From positions 46,695-110,694 of the forward strand of contig JAGCYH010000042.1 of the NCBI GenBank assembly GCA_017960905.1: a stretch of DNA of 64,000 nt, in the 5' to 3' direction. A program made the translations under genes and the position numbers. The DNA comes from Bacteroidales bacterium. Lineage in GTDB: Bacteria > Bacteroidota > Bacteroidia > Bacteroidales > Marinilabiliaceae. The notes beneath the pieces are model-generated. The model did not search any database and was not told the DNA's origin. It saw only the letters and a program-made list of their open reading frames with translations. This document shows, one piece after another, positions 53,120 through 63,638 of the stretch (positions are counted from its first letter, which is position 1; every line of letters starts with the position of its first letter).

Positions 53120-53746
53120 ATGAAGCATATACTACTCTTATTGTTATCAGTTAGCACTATACTTCTGACCAGTTGCGGCGGCAGTAAAAAAGTCGGCTAT
53201 AACAAAAACGGCATGAACGTTATAGGCGAGATGCACATCTCGAACAATGGCAAAACATCGTACAACGGCAACAGCGGCAAGACATCTACAACGACGTCAT
53301 CGGACAAATACTCGAGCGTCAATGCGTCGTCGCTTGAGCAGAAATTCGGCGTGAGCATCACTTCGAAGGATAATAAGGCGTTGTACGCCGAGATAGCGGA
53401 GTGGCTTGGCACTCCGTATCGCTACGGTGGCAATTCGAAGAGCGGTGTCGATTGCTCTGGTTTCGTTTATGCGGTTTACAAAGCCGTCTATGGCCGTACG
53501 CTTACCCGCCAGTCGGCGGGTATGCTCACCAACGACTGCAAGGCTATATCAAAAGGCGAGCTCCGTGAAGGCGACCTGATATTCTTCCGTACCGACGGTA
53601 AAAAGAGTTCAACGCCCAATCACGTGGCTATCTATCTGAAAGACAATAAATTCGCGCACGCCAGCTCGTCGAAAGGTGTCGTTGTGGCTAATCTTACGTC
53701 GGACTATTACGTGAAGACATATCTGACCGGCGGAAGAGTGAAATAA
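53120..53746 (+). CDS. NlpC/P60 peptidoglycan hydrolase lipoprotein
   Basis: A 208-residue lipoprotein: signal with lipobox LLTSC (Cys19), a Ser/Thr/Gly/Lys-rich linker (20-75), then an NlpC/P60 cysteine-peptidase domain. Catalytic Cys C112 in SGVDCSGFVY, His H168 in NHVAIYL and a second polar residue at H180. Enzymes of this type cut D-Glu-diaminopimelate bonds in peptidoglycan. It is divergent from the kinase operon and ends near a REP element and a strong terminator. Confidence 0.94.
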   Translation: MKHILLLLLSVSTILLTSCGGSKKVGYNKNGMNVIGEMHISNNGKTSYNGNSGKTSTTTSSDKYSSVNASSLEQKFGVSITSKDNKALYAEIAEWLGTPYRYGGNSKSGVDCSGFVYAVYKAVYGRTLTRQSAGMLTNDCKAISKGELREGDLIFFRTDGKKSSTPNHVAIYLKDNKFAHASSSKGVVVANLTSDYYVKTYLTGGRVK

Positions 53747-53751
53747 CAATG

Positions 53752-53777
53752 TAGAGACGCACGGCCGTGCGTCTTAA
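53752..53777. repeat. REP-like palindrome, GTAGAGACG type
   Basis: GTAGAGACGCACGG then CCGTGCGTCT: a 20-bp perfect palindrome with the same GTAG head as the elements at 7757, 12850, 12940 and 14715. Confidence 0.85.
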
Positions 53778-53781
53778 ACAT

Positions 53782-53820
53782 AAAAAGCGTCTGAAATGCT
53801 TAGCATTTCAGACGCTTTTT
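53782..53820. terminator. Bidirectional terminator
   Basis: A 19-bp inverted repeat (53782-53800 with 53802-53820) with A5/T5 ends, between the convergent NlpC and MBG genes. Confidence 0.92.
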
Positions 53821-53843
53821 TATATTCAATTCTCAATTCTTAA

Positions 53844-55148
53844 TTATCGAATCTGCACTTTGAATGTTTGTCCGTCGATTACAACAATATAAACACCTGT
53901 TGCACCGATAGTTATCACTTCGCGTGTCGATTGTGTGCTTCCCGATTCTACGGTGCTGCCGCTAAGGTTGGTAACTGCGTATTGGCTGCCGAATGGTGCG
54001 TTGGCAATGTAGATGTTGTGGTTGAACGACCATACTTTCAGGTCAGATGCAACTGCCGGTTCTTCCAAACCCGTAGGAGGCTCACTTATAGTGAGTTTTG
54101 CACCATTATTAAATGATATTGTGTAATTGCTTGCCTCAAGTGTACCTTGCAGAATAGCGTATTCACCAGCATCTTCGCCCTCTTCGCGTGCGAGAGCGCC
54201 TGTGATAACCGATTCGTCTTCGTCGTAAGCAAAGCCAGTAGCTGTGAATGTCAGTTCAGGGTCGTCTTCGCCTTTCAACTTTTGCTTGTCCTCGGCAGCT
54301 ACGATCAGTTCTTTCTTGTTGATAGTCAGATTTGCACCTGAGTACGAAATGTTGTAGTTGTCACCAGCTGTGAGAGAACCTTGGTTGATTGCGTAAGAGC
54401 CGACATTATTACCTGCAGCGCGTTCCAACGTGCCCGAAATAACATCTTCGCCCACCAAACCGCTCGACGTATAAGTAAATGCAGGGTCGTTTTCACCGTA
54501 TGTTTTCTCTTTTGTCTCGGCGGCGATTGTCAGTGGCCTTTGGTTGATAGTCAGATTCGCTTTTGTGTACGAAATGTTGTAGTTGTCACCAGCTGTGAGA
54601 GAACCTTGGTTGATTGCGTAAGAGCCGACGTCCTTACCTGCTACGCGTGTCAACGTACCAGTAATAGCATCGCTGCCTACCAAACCATCCGACTTATAAG
54701 TAAACACTGGGTCGTTTTCACCATATGTTTTCGATTTCGCTTCGGCGGTGATTGTCAGTTGTTTAGGATTGATTGTGTATGTCTTATTAATATCAGCGAG
54801 GTTGCCACCGGCATTGTTTTTCACCTTAATGGTGTACGTTTTATTGTTGCCCGCATTGGTAATGTCTGATGGCGCAGTAACAGAATACTCTGATGCGTCG
54901 AGCGTATTTTCACCGGCTTTCACTGTAATGGTCGGCGTTTGCGGCTGACCATTGTATGTAGCCGGTTGTAAATCGTCGACGGTAACTTCATCGTCGTATT
55001 CAACTTCGACCAAAGCAATGCAGTTTGCCGGCATGTCGAAGCTCCAAAGCCGTGTTTCAGAATCTTGGTTTGCTGTAACCTGCGCTCCCGCGTTCATCGA
55101 CGCCATAATGAGCGAAGCGGTAAAAAGTGTAGCGAATCTTTGTTTCAT
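53844..55148 (-). CDS. Exported MBG-repeat protein with T9SS-like tail
   Basis: A 434-residue secreted protein: signal peptide (cleavage near AGA), an Ig-like segment, then three MBG (mostly beta-strand) repeats of about 75 residues, each with LTI-x-A-E-x-K-x-K-TYGE-x-DP-x-FTY, GTL-x-R-x-AG-x-x-VGSYAI and NISY-x-x-A-x-LTI. The last 65 residues (KVWSFNHNIYIANAPFGSQY ... GVYIVVIDGQTFKVQIR) fit the Por-type tail recognised by the type IX secretion system, a call made from pattern. At DNA level 63 bp are identical between repeats (54342-54404 and 54567-54629), so the repeats are recent or are being homogenised. Confidence 0.9.
   Translation of the reverse strand: MKQRFATLFTASLIMASMNAGAQVTANQDSETRLWSFDMPANCIALVEVEYDDEVTVDDLQPATYNGQPQTPTITVKAGENTLDASEYSVTAPSDITNAGNNKTYTIKVKNNAGGNLADINKTYTINPKQLTITAEAKSKTYGENDPVFTYKSDGLVGSDAITGTLTRVAGKDVGSYAINQGSLTAGDNYNISYTKANLTINQRPLTIAAETKEKTYGENDPAFTYTSSGLVGEDVISGTLERAAGNNVGSYAINQGSLTAGDNYNISYSGANLTINKKELIVAAEDKQKLKGEDDPELTFTATGFAYDEDESVITGALAREEGEDAGEYAILQGTLEASNYTISFNNGAKLTISEPPTGLEEPAVASDLKVWSFNHNIYIANAPFGSQYAVTNLSGSTVESGSTQSTREVITIGATGVYIVVIDGQTFKVQIR
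54342..54404. repeat. 63-bp identical segment, copy 1, in the MBG gene
   Basis: Identical to 54567-54629; the period is 225 bp (75 codons). Confidence 0.85.
54567..54629. repeat. 63-bp identical segment, copy 2, in the MBG gene
   Basis: Identical to 54342-54404, 225 bp apart and in frame. Confidence 0.85.
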
Positions 55149-55377
55149 ATGTTTTCGTTTTTATTTTTCTCAAATTTTGGGTTCAAATATGCCGAACCTC
55201 TCTCGGCAAAATTACATTATTTTATTATTCGGCAATGAAAAATTAACATATAAATAAAAATAGTATCTGAAAACAGCATTTTTTCATCAACTACGCAAAA
55301 AGATTTCGTTCAGATTTCGCAACTTTGCAGCCGATTTCGCCATTAAGGCGAAATGTATTATATATATAGTATTGAAA

Positions 55378-55533
55378 ATGAATGAGTTAATGCCTATATC
55401 GCAATTTTTTGTCCTGAGTAGTCAGCACTTCGGACAAAACAGTTATGCTTTTGCGAGAAGTTCGCGAGCAGTTTTCGGTATAGGATTTTCGCATACGACC
55501 AGACATAGTTATTTCTACCAGGTATCGCACTGA
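55378..55533 (+). CDS. Possible small ORF (51 aa) before a terminator
   Basis: An ATG-started frame of 51 residues, rich in Ser, Phe, Arg and Gln, not recognised. The stretch 55149-55623 is otherwise without genes. TAGTATTG, one mismatch from TAnnTTTG, lies a few bases before the ATG, and a strong terminator follows 26 nt after the stop. The same region could instead be a non-coding RNA: TTTTGTCC (about 55407) pairs with GGACAAAA, and an 8-bp inverted repeat lies at 55334-55354. Low confidence in either reading. Confidence 0.3.
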   Translation: MNELMPISQFFVLSSQHFGQNSYAFARSSRAVFGIGFSHTTRHSYFYQVSH

Positions 55534-55559
55534 GCCTCAGAGATTTAATTGAAGATTTG

Positions 55560-55599
55560 AAAGTTGGAAAATCCGAACCGGATTTTCCAACTTTTTTTA
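55560..55599 (+). terminator. Terminator upstream of the HTH gene
   Basis: A 16-bp perfect inverted repeat (55560-55575 with 55579-55594), loop AAC, then a T run. It precedes the next ORF by 25 nt, so it ends an upstream transcript or acts as an attenuator for that ORF. Confidence 0.88.
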
Positions 55600-55623
55600 C
55601 TGATTTTTTTAAAAGAAACAACT

Positions 55624-56037
55624 ATGCCAGCAAATAAAAATGCCCTGATACGGTACAAAACAATAGACAACTGCCTGCGGAACCGCTTCCGACGGTGGAC
55701 CATTGACGACCTCGTAACAGCCTGCTGCGATGCGCTTTACGAAATGGAAGGAATCGTCAAAGGGGTCTGCACCCGTACGGTGCAGATGGACATACAGATA
55801 ATGCGGTCGGACAAACTCGGCTACAACGCTCCCATTGAGGTCTACGACAAGATTTACTACCGCTACGCCGACCCCGACTACTCTATATCGGAGATGCCGC
55901 TCTCGATCGACGACTGCGTGCTCATCAAGCGGGCTATCGCGCTGCTCAACAACACCGCTGTGGCCGACAAGGGCGAGACGGCTTCGGTGCTCGCAATGGT
56001 CGAGAACCGCCTCAATACGATTCTCAATTTCGTCTGA
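55624..56037 (+). CDS. WYL-regulator-like N-terminal DNA-binding protein, short form
   Basis: A 137-residue protein. ATG at 55624 is preferred; the longer frame runs through the terminator. The start MPANKNALIRYKTIDNCLRNRFRRWTIDDLV (in parts) matches the winged-helix N-terminus of Bacteroidetes WYL-domain transcriptional regulators, which are usually about 300 residues or more. Here the protein stops before any WYL domain, so it is a natural short form or a truncated gene. A terminator follows the stop. Ligand sensing through WYL is not possible in this form. Confidence 0.7.
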   Translation: MPANKNALIRYKTIDNCLRNRFRRWTIDDLVTACCDALYEMEGIVKGVCTRTVQMDIQIMRSDKLGYNAPIEVYDKIYYRYADPDYSISEMPLSIDDCVLIKRAIALLNNTAVADKGETASVLAMVENRLNTILNFV

Positions 56038-56061
56038 TACTCTGTCCCGCTCTTTTAATGT

Positions 56062-56099
56062 AAAAGGCTGAAATACAACAAGTTGTATTTCAGCCTTTT
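56062..56099. terminator. Terminator between the HTH gene and the tRNAs
   Basis: An 18-bp perfect inverted repeat (56062-56079 with 56082-56099), loop AA, with A/T-rich ends; serves both convergent transcripts. Confidence 0.9.
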
Positions 56100-56122
56100 C
56101 GGTTATTGAGGCGCAGTGTGCG

Positions 56123-56196
56123 TGACTCGTGAGAGATTCGAACTCCCGACACTGGCGGTAGAAACGCCATGCTCTAATCCGCTGAGCTAACGAGCC
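56123..56196 (-). tRNA. tRNA-Arg (TCT anticodon)
   Basis: A 74-nt cloverleaf on the minus strand: anticodon stem TGGCG/CGCCA around TTTCTAC, anticodon TCT. The second base pair of the acceptor is G-U. 8 nt downstream of tRNA-Ser. Confidence 0.95.
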
Positions 56197-56204
56197 TTAC
56201 GATG

Positions 56205-56289
56205 CGGAAGCAGGAGGATTCGAACCTCCGGAACCATGCGGTTCAGCACGTTAGCAGTGTGCCGCCATCGACCACTCGGCCATGCTTCC
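56205..56289 (-). tRNA. tRNA-Ser (GCT anticodon)
   Basis: An 85-nt class II tRNA on the minus strand with long variable arm; anticodon loop CTGCTAA, anticodon GCT. Confidence 0.96.
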
Positions 56290-56424
56290 TTCTCTATTGC
56301 GGGAGCAAAACTACAGTGGCCCTATGAAGCCTTTTTTCGTTCACCGAAAAAACTTCATTTTTTTACTGAAAAAAAACATTGTTTTTTTCTTCCTTTGTGC
56401 TAAATAGCTTTATATCAATAAAAT

Positions 56425-56461
56425 AACAGAGCGCCGAACCTTAAGGTCCGGCGCTCTGTTT
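56425..56461 (-). terminator. Terminator of the aminotransferase gene
   Basis: A 12-bp stem (AACAGAGCGCCG with its complement) capped by ACC-TTAA-GGT with one mismatch, followed by a T-rich run on the minus strand. Confidence 0.85.
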
Positions 56462-56481
56462 CTGTCGTTATCTTATAACCT

Positions 56482-57675
56482 TTATTTCAGATTTGCGAAA
56501 GCCACCTTCATGTTTTCAACAGCTTTGCGCAGCTTGTCCTCGCTGGCGGCGTACGAGAGGCGTATGTAGCCCTCGATGCCGAATGCCGAGCCGGCAACCG
56601 TAGCCACGTGGCCTTCGGTGAGCAGGTAGAGTGCGAGATCGTTCGAGTTGGCTATCTTCTTGCCGTTGAACGACTTACCAAGGTAAGCCGATACGTCGGG
56701 GAAGATGTAGAACGCGCCCGGAGGTGTGGTCATCTTCAGGCCGGGTATCTCGGCCAAGAGGCCGAGCATCATGTCGCGGCGCTGTTTGAACTGCTCGGTC
56801 ATCTTGCGCGATGGCTCGTCGCTCTCGGTGAGGGCGGCGATGGCAGCGGCTTGTGTGATAGAGCAGATGCCCGAGGTGAACTGGCCCTGCAACTTGTTGC
56901 AGGCCTTCACTATTTCGGGGGCGGCGGCTATGTAACCGCAGCGCCAGCCAGTCATGGCGTAGCCTTTCGAGAGGCCGTTGCAAAGCACCACGCGCTCTTT
57001 CATGCCGTCGATTTGCGCCATGCTCACGTGTTTCTGGTCGTATGCAATCATCTCGTATATCTCATCCGACAGCACAATGATGTTCGGATGTTTGCGCAGC
57101 ACAGCGGCAAGGCTTTCGAGCTCTTCGCGTGAGTACATCGAACCCGTCGGGTTCGATGGCGAGTTGAGAATGAGCATCTTAGTCTTGGGTGTGATGGCCT
57201 TCTCGAGCTGTTCGGCAGTTATTTTGAAGTCCTGCTCGATGCCCGCCGACACTTCCACATTGACGCCTTCGGCCAGTTTCACCAGCTCCACGTAGCTCAC
57301 CCAGTAGGGCGCGGGTACTATCACCTCGTCGCCCTTGTTGATGAGGCACAATATGACGTTGGCAAGCGAGTGTTTGCCGCCTGCCGACACTATAATCTGC
57401 GAAAAATCGTAGTCGAGGTTGAGGTCACGTTTCAGACGCGCTGCCACTGCTTTGCGCAGTTCGGGATAGCCCGGCACGGGTGTGTAGTGCGTCATGTTGT
57501 CATTTATAGCCTTTATTGCTGCGTTTTTGATATGCTCCGGAGTGTTGAAGTCGGGTTCGCCGACACTAAGGTTGATGATGTCCAAGCCTTGCGCTTGCAG
57601 TTCGCGGCTTTTCTGCGACATGGCCAATGTTGCCGATTCCGACAACGCCATTAAACGTGATGATATTAAACTCAT
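56482..57675 (-). CDS. Class I/II PLP aminotransferase (aspartate aminotransferase type)
   Basis: A 397-residue cytoplasmic aminotransferase of the AspC-Ib type (aspartate/prephenate). INLSVGEPDFNTPEHI, YTPVPGYPELR, SPSNPTGSMYSREEL and the PLP lysine K237 in NGLSKGYAMTGWRCGYI are all present, with RLSYA near the end binding the carboxylate. It has its own promoter and terminator. The NPTGSMYS segment is encoded by a 10-bp inverted repeat (57136-57158), another case where a conserved motif is written as a palindrome. Confidence 0.93.
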   Translation of the reverse strand: MSLISSRLMALSESATLAMSQKSRELQAQGLDIINLSVGEPDFNTPEHIKNAAIKAINDNMTHYTPVPGYPELRKAVAARLKRDLNLDYDFSQIIVSAGGKHSLANVILCLINKGDEVIVPAPYWVSYVELVKLAEGVNVEVSAGIEQDFKITAEQLEKAITPKTKMLILNSPSNPTGSMYSREELESLAAVLRKHPNIIVLSDEIYEMIAYDQKHVSMAQIDGMKERVVLCNGLSKGYAMTGWRCGYIAAAPEIVKACNKLQGQFTSGICSITQAAAIAALTESDEPSRKMTEQFKQRRDMMLGLLAEIPGLKMTTPPGAFYIFPDVSAYLGKSFNGKKIANSNDLALYLLTEGHVATVAGSAFGIEGYIRLSYAASEDKLRKAVENMKVAFANLK

Positions 57676-57700
57676 TTCTTAAACTCTTTTATTTCGGGCG

Positions 57701-57730
57701 CAAAGGTACATCATATTCTTCGCTTTTCAA
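57701..57730 (-). promoter_or_regulatory. Promoter of the aminotransferase gene
   Basis: TTG (complement of 57728-57730), 19 nt, TACCTTTG (complement of 57701-57708), 25 nt before the ATG. Confidence 0.75.
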
Positions 57731-57789
57731 ATTTCGTCGGTTATTTTTATTCGTCTTTTGTGTAAAATTTTCATAAAAAACTTTTAATC

Positions 57790-57813
57790 TAACAAAACAT
57801 TTCTGTTTTGTTA
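57790..57813. repeat. 10-bp intergenic inverted repeat
   Basis: TAACAAAACA-TTTC-TGTTTTGTTA between the aminotransferase promoter and the tracrRNA terminator; no T run. Confidence 0.75.
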
Positions 57814-57859
57814 TGAAATTTAACAAAATAAGGTGGCGGAGTAGAGCATTTTGGAAATG

Positions 57860-57941
57860 AAAAAGGCGACTCACGAAGTGAGCCGCCTTAAATGTTTTCA
57901 CAACGGAATAATCCTTATTGTGAATTGCTTTCAAAATTTAT
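57860..57941 (-). ncRNA. tracrRNA of the type II-C CRISPR system
   Basis: On the minus strand: a -7 box TATATTTG, then the anti-repeat (complement of 57918-57939) of 22 nt that pairs exactly with the CRISPR repeat starting TTGTGAATTGCTTTC, then AAGGATTATTCCGTTGTGAAAAC, a typical type II-C nexus region (given here in two parts: AAGGATTATTCC and GTTGTGAAAAC), and a terminator hairpin GGCGGCTCAC-TTC-GTGAGTCGCC followed by T5. The length is about 80 nt. It is divergent from cas9, 70 nt away. Complementarity fixes the crRNA strand as the minus strand of the array. Confidence 0.93.
57862..57890 (-). terminator. Terminator hairpin of tracrRNA
   Basis: A 10-bp stem with one G-U pair and a TTC loop, then T5 on the minus strand; part of the tracrRNA. 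Confidence 0.9.
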
Positions 57942-57944
57942 GTG

Positions 57945-57973
57945 CAAATATAGTCTTTTTTTTATGAAAGCAA
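57945..57973 (-). promoter_or_regulatory. tracrRNA promoter
   Basis: TTG (complement of 57971-57973), 18 nt, TATATTTG (complement of 57945-57952). Confidence 0.82.
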
Positions 57974-57985
57974 TCTTTTTTTTGC

Positions 57986-57993
57986 TATTTTTG
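57986..57993 (+). promoter_or_regulatory. -7 box for cas9
   Basis: TATTTTTG, 19 nt before the cas9 ATG. No TTG at -33; the region upstream is occupied by the divergent tracrRNA promoter. Confidence 0.6.
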
Positions 57994-58012
57994 AGAAAAA
58001 AAATTCAGTCGT

Positions 58013-61000
58013 ATGAAAAAGATATTAGGCCTCGATTTGGGCACCAACAGCATTGGTTGGGCAGTGGTAAATGTGGATGAAAATGGTAATCCACAAAGCA
58101 TTGAAGGAATGGGAAGTCGTATTATTCCTATGGGTAGCGATAAAATAGATTATGAAAAGGGCGCTACTATTACTAAAAATGCAGACAGGCGTGCTAAACG
58201 ATCTGCTCGACGTATGGGTAAGCGATATAAGATGAGAAGAAATAAGTTGCTTTTTATTCTATATAAACTTGGAATGTTGCCAGAACAATTCCAATTAAAA
58301 AATGGTTTTCCAGAAGCAAATAAACTGCAAAATTTAGAATTGTTGCCAATTCAAAAGAAAACGCTTCAATTAGATTCGCTTGAACATTATGAATTAAGAG
58401 AAAAGGCTCTTTCTCAAAAAATTGAATTGAAGGAACTTGGCGGTATTTTGTATCAATACAATCGGTTAAGAGGATATGCAGGAGGCAGTGATGATGATAA
58501 CGAGAAAAAAGACAATAAGAACGAAGATGAACAAGACGAAGTAAAAAAATATGAAACACGTATTCAAAAATTTATAATTAAAAGTGTTGCTAAATCTGAT
58601 TCAACCATTACGATAAAAGCAGGGAAAAACAAAGGAAATGTGTTGCCGGTGTTTGATGTAACTGTCCTTGATGACGAAAAAGAAATCAATGGCACAACAA
58701 TGCTTCAAAATTTAGATGAAAAAGTTAATTCCGAAATAGAACTAGAAATCAGAATTAAAAGGACAAAGAAAGGGGAAAATATCTCATTCGCTCTTCCACA
58801 GAAAACCAATTGGAGAAAACAAATGGAAGAAACGGAAATGATTTTGAAAGAAAAAAATATTTTTCCTTGCCAATTGTTTGTTGATGATTTACGAAAAAAC
58901 AAGTGGACTAAAATAAGGAATCGTGTAATCCTACGTCAACAATATATGAAAGAATTTGACGCCGTGTGGGATGAACAATCAAAGCATTACGTCTTCTTGA
59001 ATAATTGTTCGAAAGAGATTCTACAAGAAATATTGGGTTATATTTTTCCTGGACAAAGTGAAACGCAAAAACAATTAAGAGAAACTGGATTGAAAAATGG
59101 TCTTAAATACGTAATCAAAGAACAAGTTATATACTATCAAAGACCTTTGAAGCCACAAACAGAACTTATTGGTAAGTGTCAGTTCGAAAAAGATGAAAAA
59201 GTCATTCCTACTTCACACCCACTATTTCAGGAGTTTAGATGCTGGGACCAAATAAACCGTTTATTTATAACATCAAAACAAAATGTTTGGAACGAACGGA
59301 AACAAAAAGATGTCCTACAATACACTAACCGATATTTGACCGATGAACAGAAGTTATCTCTTTATAGGAAACTACAAGTTCAAAAACAAATGGGATTCAA
59401 TGATGTAGCGAAAATTGTAAATCTAAAAACGGACAGTTCGGAATACCTAAATGGATTGAATGTAAAAGCAAAATTAAAGGGATGCGACACAACAATTGCC
59501 ATAAAGAAAATATTAGGAGAAATTCAGGCGGATGACATATTGGTTGAAAACATTTGGCAGGCAATATATGACAATGTACACGAAGGAAGCGAATACGATG
59601 ATAATAGCAAACGTGTTCAATCAATAGTATCTGTTCTTCCAAAACAATTAGACAACGGTATTCGCACAGAATTAGCATTAAAAATCGCTCAAAACCTTAA
59701 ATTTCCAAGAAAATATGCAAGTCTTTCGAAAAAAGCTATCGAAAACATATTGCCATTGATGCAATTAAATCCTAAAAACGTTTCTGAAGAAATCAAAACC
59801 AAATTTGATTACATCAAGAATTTAATTGAAACAGGAGAAATTGTTGACGAGGTATTGCCACAAGAATACATTATTGATTTTGTTAAGAACAATCCACAAG
59901 CATTAGAACACGGAGGATTGATGTATGCATTTGCTGCGTCGTTAGTCTATGGTAGACATACCAAAGAGAATGTCAAACCACAAATAACAGATTATCATAA
60001 TATTGTTTATGTTCATAGGAATTTGAGAAACCCAATAGTTGAGCAAATTTCCAATGAAACAATGCAAGTTGTAAAGTCCTTATGGAAGCAGTTCAAATTG
60101 AATCCCAAAGAACTTGAAATACGAGTTGAACTTGCAAGAGACTTGAAGAATAGCGCACAAGAAAGAGAGAAAATTTTCAAGGCCCAAACTCGTAACAAAA
60201 AGATTAACGATAGAATAAAAGACAAATTGACAGAATCGGATATTCCAATTACTGATTTGAACATTTTGAAATATAAACTCTATGAACAACAAAGATTTTT
60301 ATCACCGTACACAAACGAGCCTATTGAAATCAGCAAATTATTTGATGAGAAATTTTATAATATTGACCATATAATACCCAAATCAAGGTTTTTTGATGAT
60401 TCAATTAGCAACAAGGTTATATGCGAAAGTAATATTAATGAAGAGAAGGATAATCGAACAGCTTGGGAATATATACAGCAACAAAACTCAAAATACAAAA
60501 AAAATAAAGATGGGTATGAAATTCTTCCACCTGAACAGTATTTAACTCATATAAATGGGAATTTTACGGGACAAAAGAAAAAAAATCTGCTTGCAGAAAA
60601 GATACCATCCAATCCAGTTAATCGTCAATTAAAAGACACACAATACATATCTGTTGCCATTAAAGACGAATTAGCAAAAATCGTTGGTAGTGAAAACGTT
60701 AAAACCACTACTGGCGGTGTCACCGATTATTTGAGAAGTCATTGGGGACTGAGAAAGTTGTTTATGGAATTGACAGAACCTCGGTTCAGACAAATGGAGT
60801 TATGGAATTTGAATGAAAATGGAAAGCCAAAAGAATCGTGGATTACAAAATATTTTGACAAAGATAACAACAAGCATGTGTATGAAATAAAAGGTTGGAG
60901 TAAAAGATACGACCATAGACATCATGCGATAGATGCTCTTGTTGTTGCATTGAGTAATGAGAAGTTCATAAAGCGATTGAATGATTTGAATAAATACTTC

Positions 61001-62262
61001 CAAGATGAGTTGGCAAAATATAAAGATTCTATACCGCAAAGTGACGAAGATACTTTGGAAGAAGCTTTTTTCAAATTAACTAAAGAGAATCGTACTAAAA
61101 TTATGACAGAAATTGAAAGTTCTCGAAAGTTCAATTCACCTATGGATAATTTGGTTTCAGAAGTGAAAAAACATCTTGAGGCGATGATTGTTTCACAAAA
61201 ACCAAAGGACAAATTAGCGATAAAGGAGAATGATGGTAAAAAACAACTTAAAATCAGAGCCGCTCTTCATCAGGAAACCTATTATGGAAAAACAAATAAC
61301 AGAGATACAAAAACAGTGAGCATTTCAGAATTGAAAGCAAAAGATATCTCTCAAATTATAGATGATGTTCTAAAAAAGGAAATTGACTCTCATCGGAAGA
61401 AGTATGACACAATGAAAGAGGCTTTTAGTGGTGAAGGGCTTATAGCGTTTAACGAATCGAGATTCCAGACCAAGAATAAATCAAAGCTTAAACCACCTGT
61501 TTATAAAGTTAAAATATGGTATAGCAAAAAAGATTCTGAAGAAAGTGACTTACAACGGTTGTATGACAATAATCCTAATAAAAGTGTCATAACGGGAGAT
61601 AACTATATGTTTGTGGTAATGGAGAAAGACGGTAAAAGAGTATTTGACATAGCCTCTTTATTTGACTCTGTTGCATTGGCAAAAGAAGAAATCAAAGAAA
61701 AACATTACGACTTAGAAAGCATTCAAAAGAGTATTTGCGAAGCTAAACGTTTAGAAGATAAAAAAGATACGAAAGGTAATCTTATACCCAAACCTGATAA
61801 AGTATTGTTTTATCTACAGCAAAACGATTTAGTTTATATGCCCACTAGTACAGAAGATGATATTTTAGGTTTTAATACTAAAGAATTAAAGACTTGGTTA
61901 TCGGATGCTAACAATAAAGGAGATTTTGCTAAACGAATATATAAAGTTGTAAAATTCACAGGGAAAGATTGTTATTTCATACCAAACAATTATGCCAAAG
62001 AAATAAGCATACCAAAGGATATTTCAGAAGAAGAAATGGAAAAACTCAAAGAAAAGTATCGTGATAAGAAAATACCTAAGCAAGAGTTGAATTATGCAGA
62101 ATTTAGCTCATTCGGCAATTGCGTCAAGTTTGTCCCTGACGAGAACTTTGTAATGAATATATTAGACAAGAACAATCCAAAACCTATGAAGATACAAGAA
62201 TATTGTGTTAAAATAAAAACAGATTGGTTGGGCAATGTTGTCGAGTTTAATGGGCAAAAGCT

Positions 62263-62266
<4 letters not shown>
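58013..62266 (+). CDS. cas9: Type II-C CRISPR effector Cas9, large form
   Basis: RNA-guided DNA endonuclease, 1417 residues, the long form typical of Bacteroidetes. RuvC-I IGLDLGTNSIGWAV-type motif (here ILGLDLGTNSIGWAVV, catalytic D8); Arg-rich bridge helix about 56-78 (ADRRAKRSARRMGKRYKMRR); RuvC-II RVELARDL with E706; HNH with NIDHIIPKS (D785, H786) and N-rich SNINEEKDNRT; RuvC-III HRHHAIDA with H971 and D974. All nuclease residues are intact. The C-terminal 250 residues are the likely PAM-interacting domain. Base composition is markedly A/T-rich compared with cas1 and other genes, and no intragenic inverted repeats are found. It overlaps cas1 by ATGA. Confidence 0.98.
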
Positions 62267-63530
<1,264 letters not shown>

Positions 63531-63537
63531 AACAAAA

Positions 63538-63563
63538 AAACCACCTTTCGGTGGTTTCTTTGT
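63538..63563 (+). terminator. Terminator of the cas operon
   Basis: AAACCACC-TTTC-GGTGGTTT followed by CTTTGT, 7 nt after the cas2 stop. Confidence 0.85.
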
Positions 63564-63614
63564 CATCGGAACAAACCATTTTTTTTGTTCTGTTCACGTC
63601 CTTTATTTTACTGA

Positions 63615-63637
63615 CAATCAGAGCGTTGCTCTGATTG
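63615..63637. repeat. 10-bp inverted repeat abutting the CRISPR array
   Basis: CAATCAGAGC-GTT-GCTCTGATTG ends one base before the first CRISPR repeat. No T run on either strand. Confidence 0.85.
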
Positions 63638-63638
63638 A

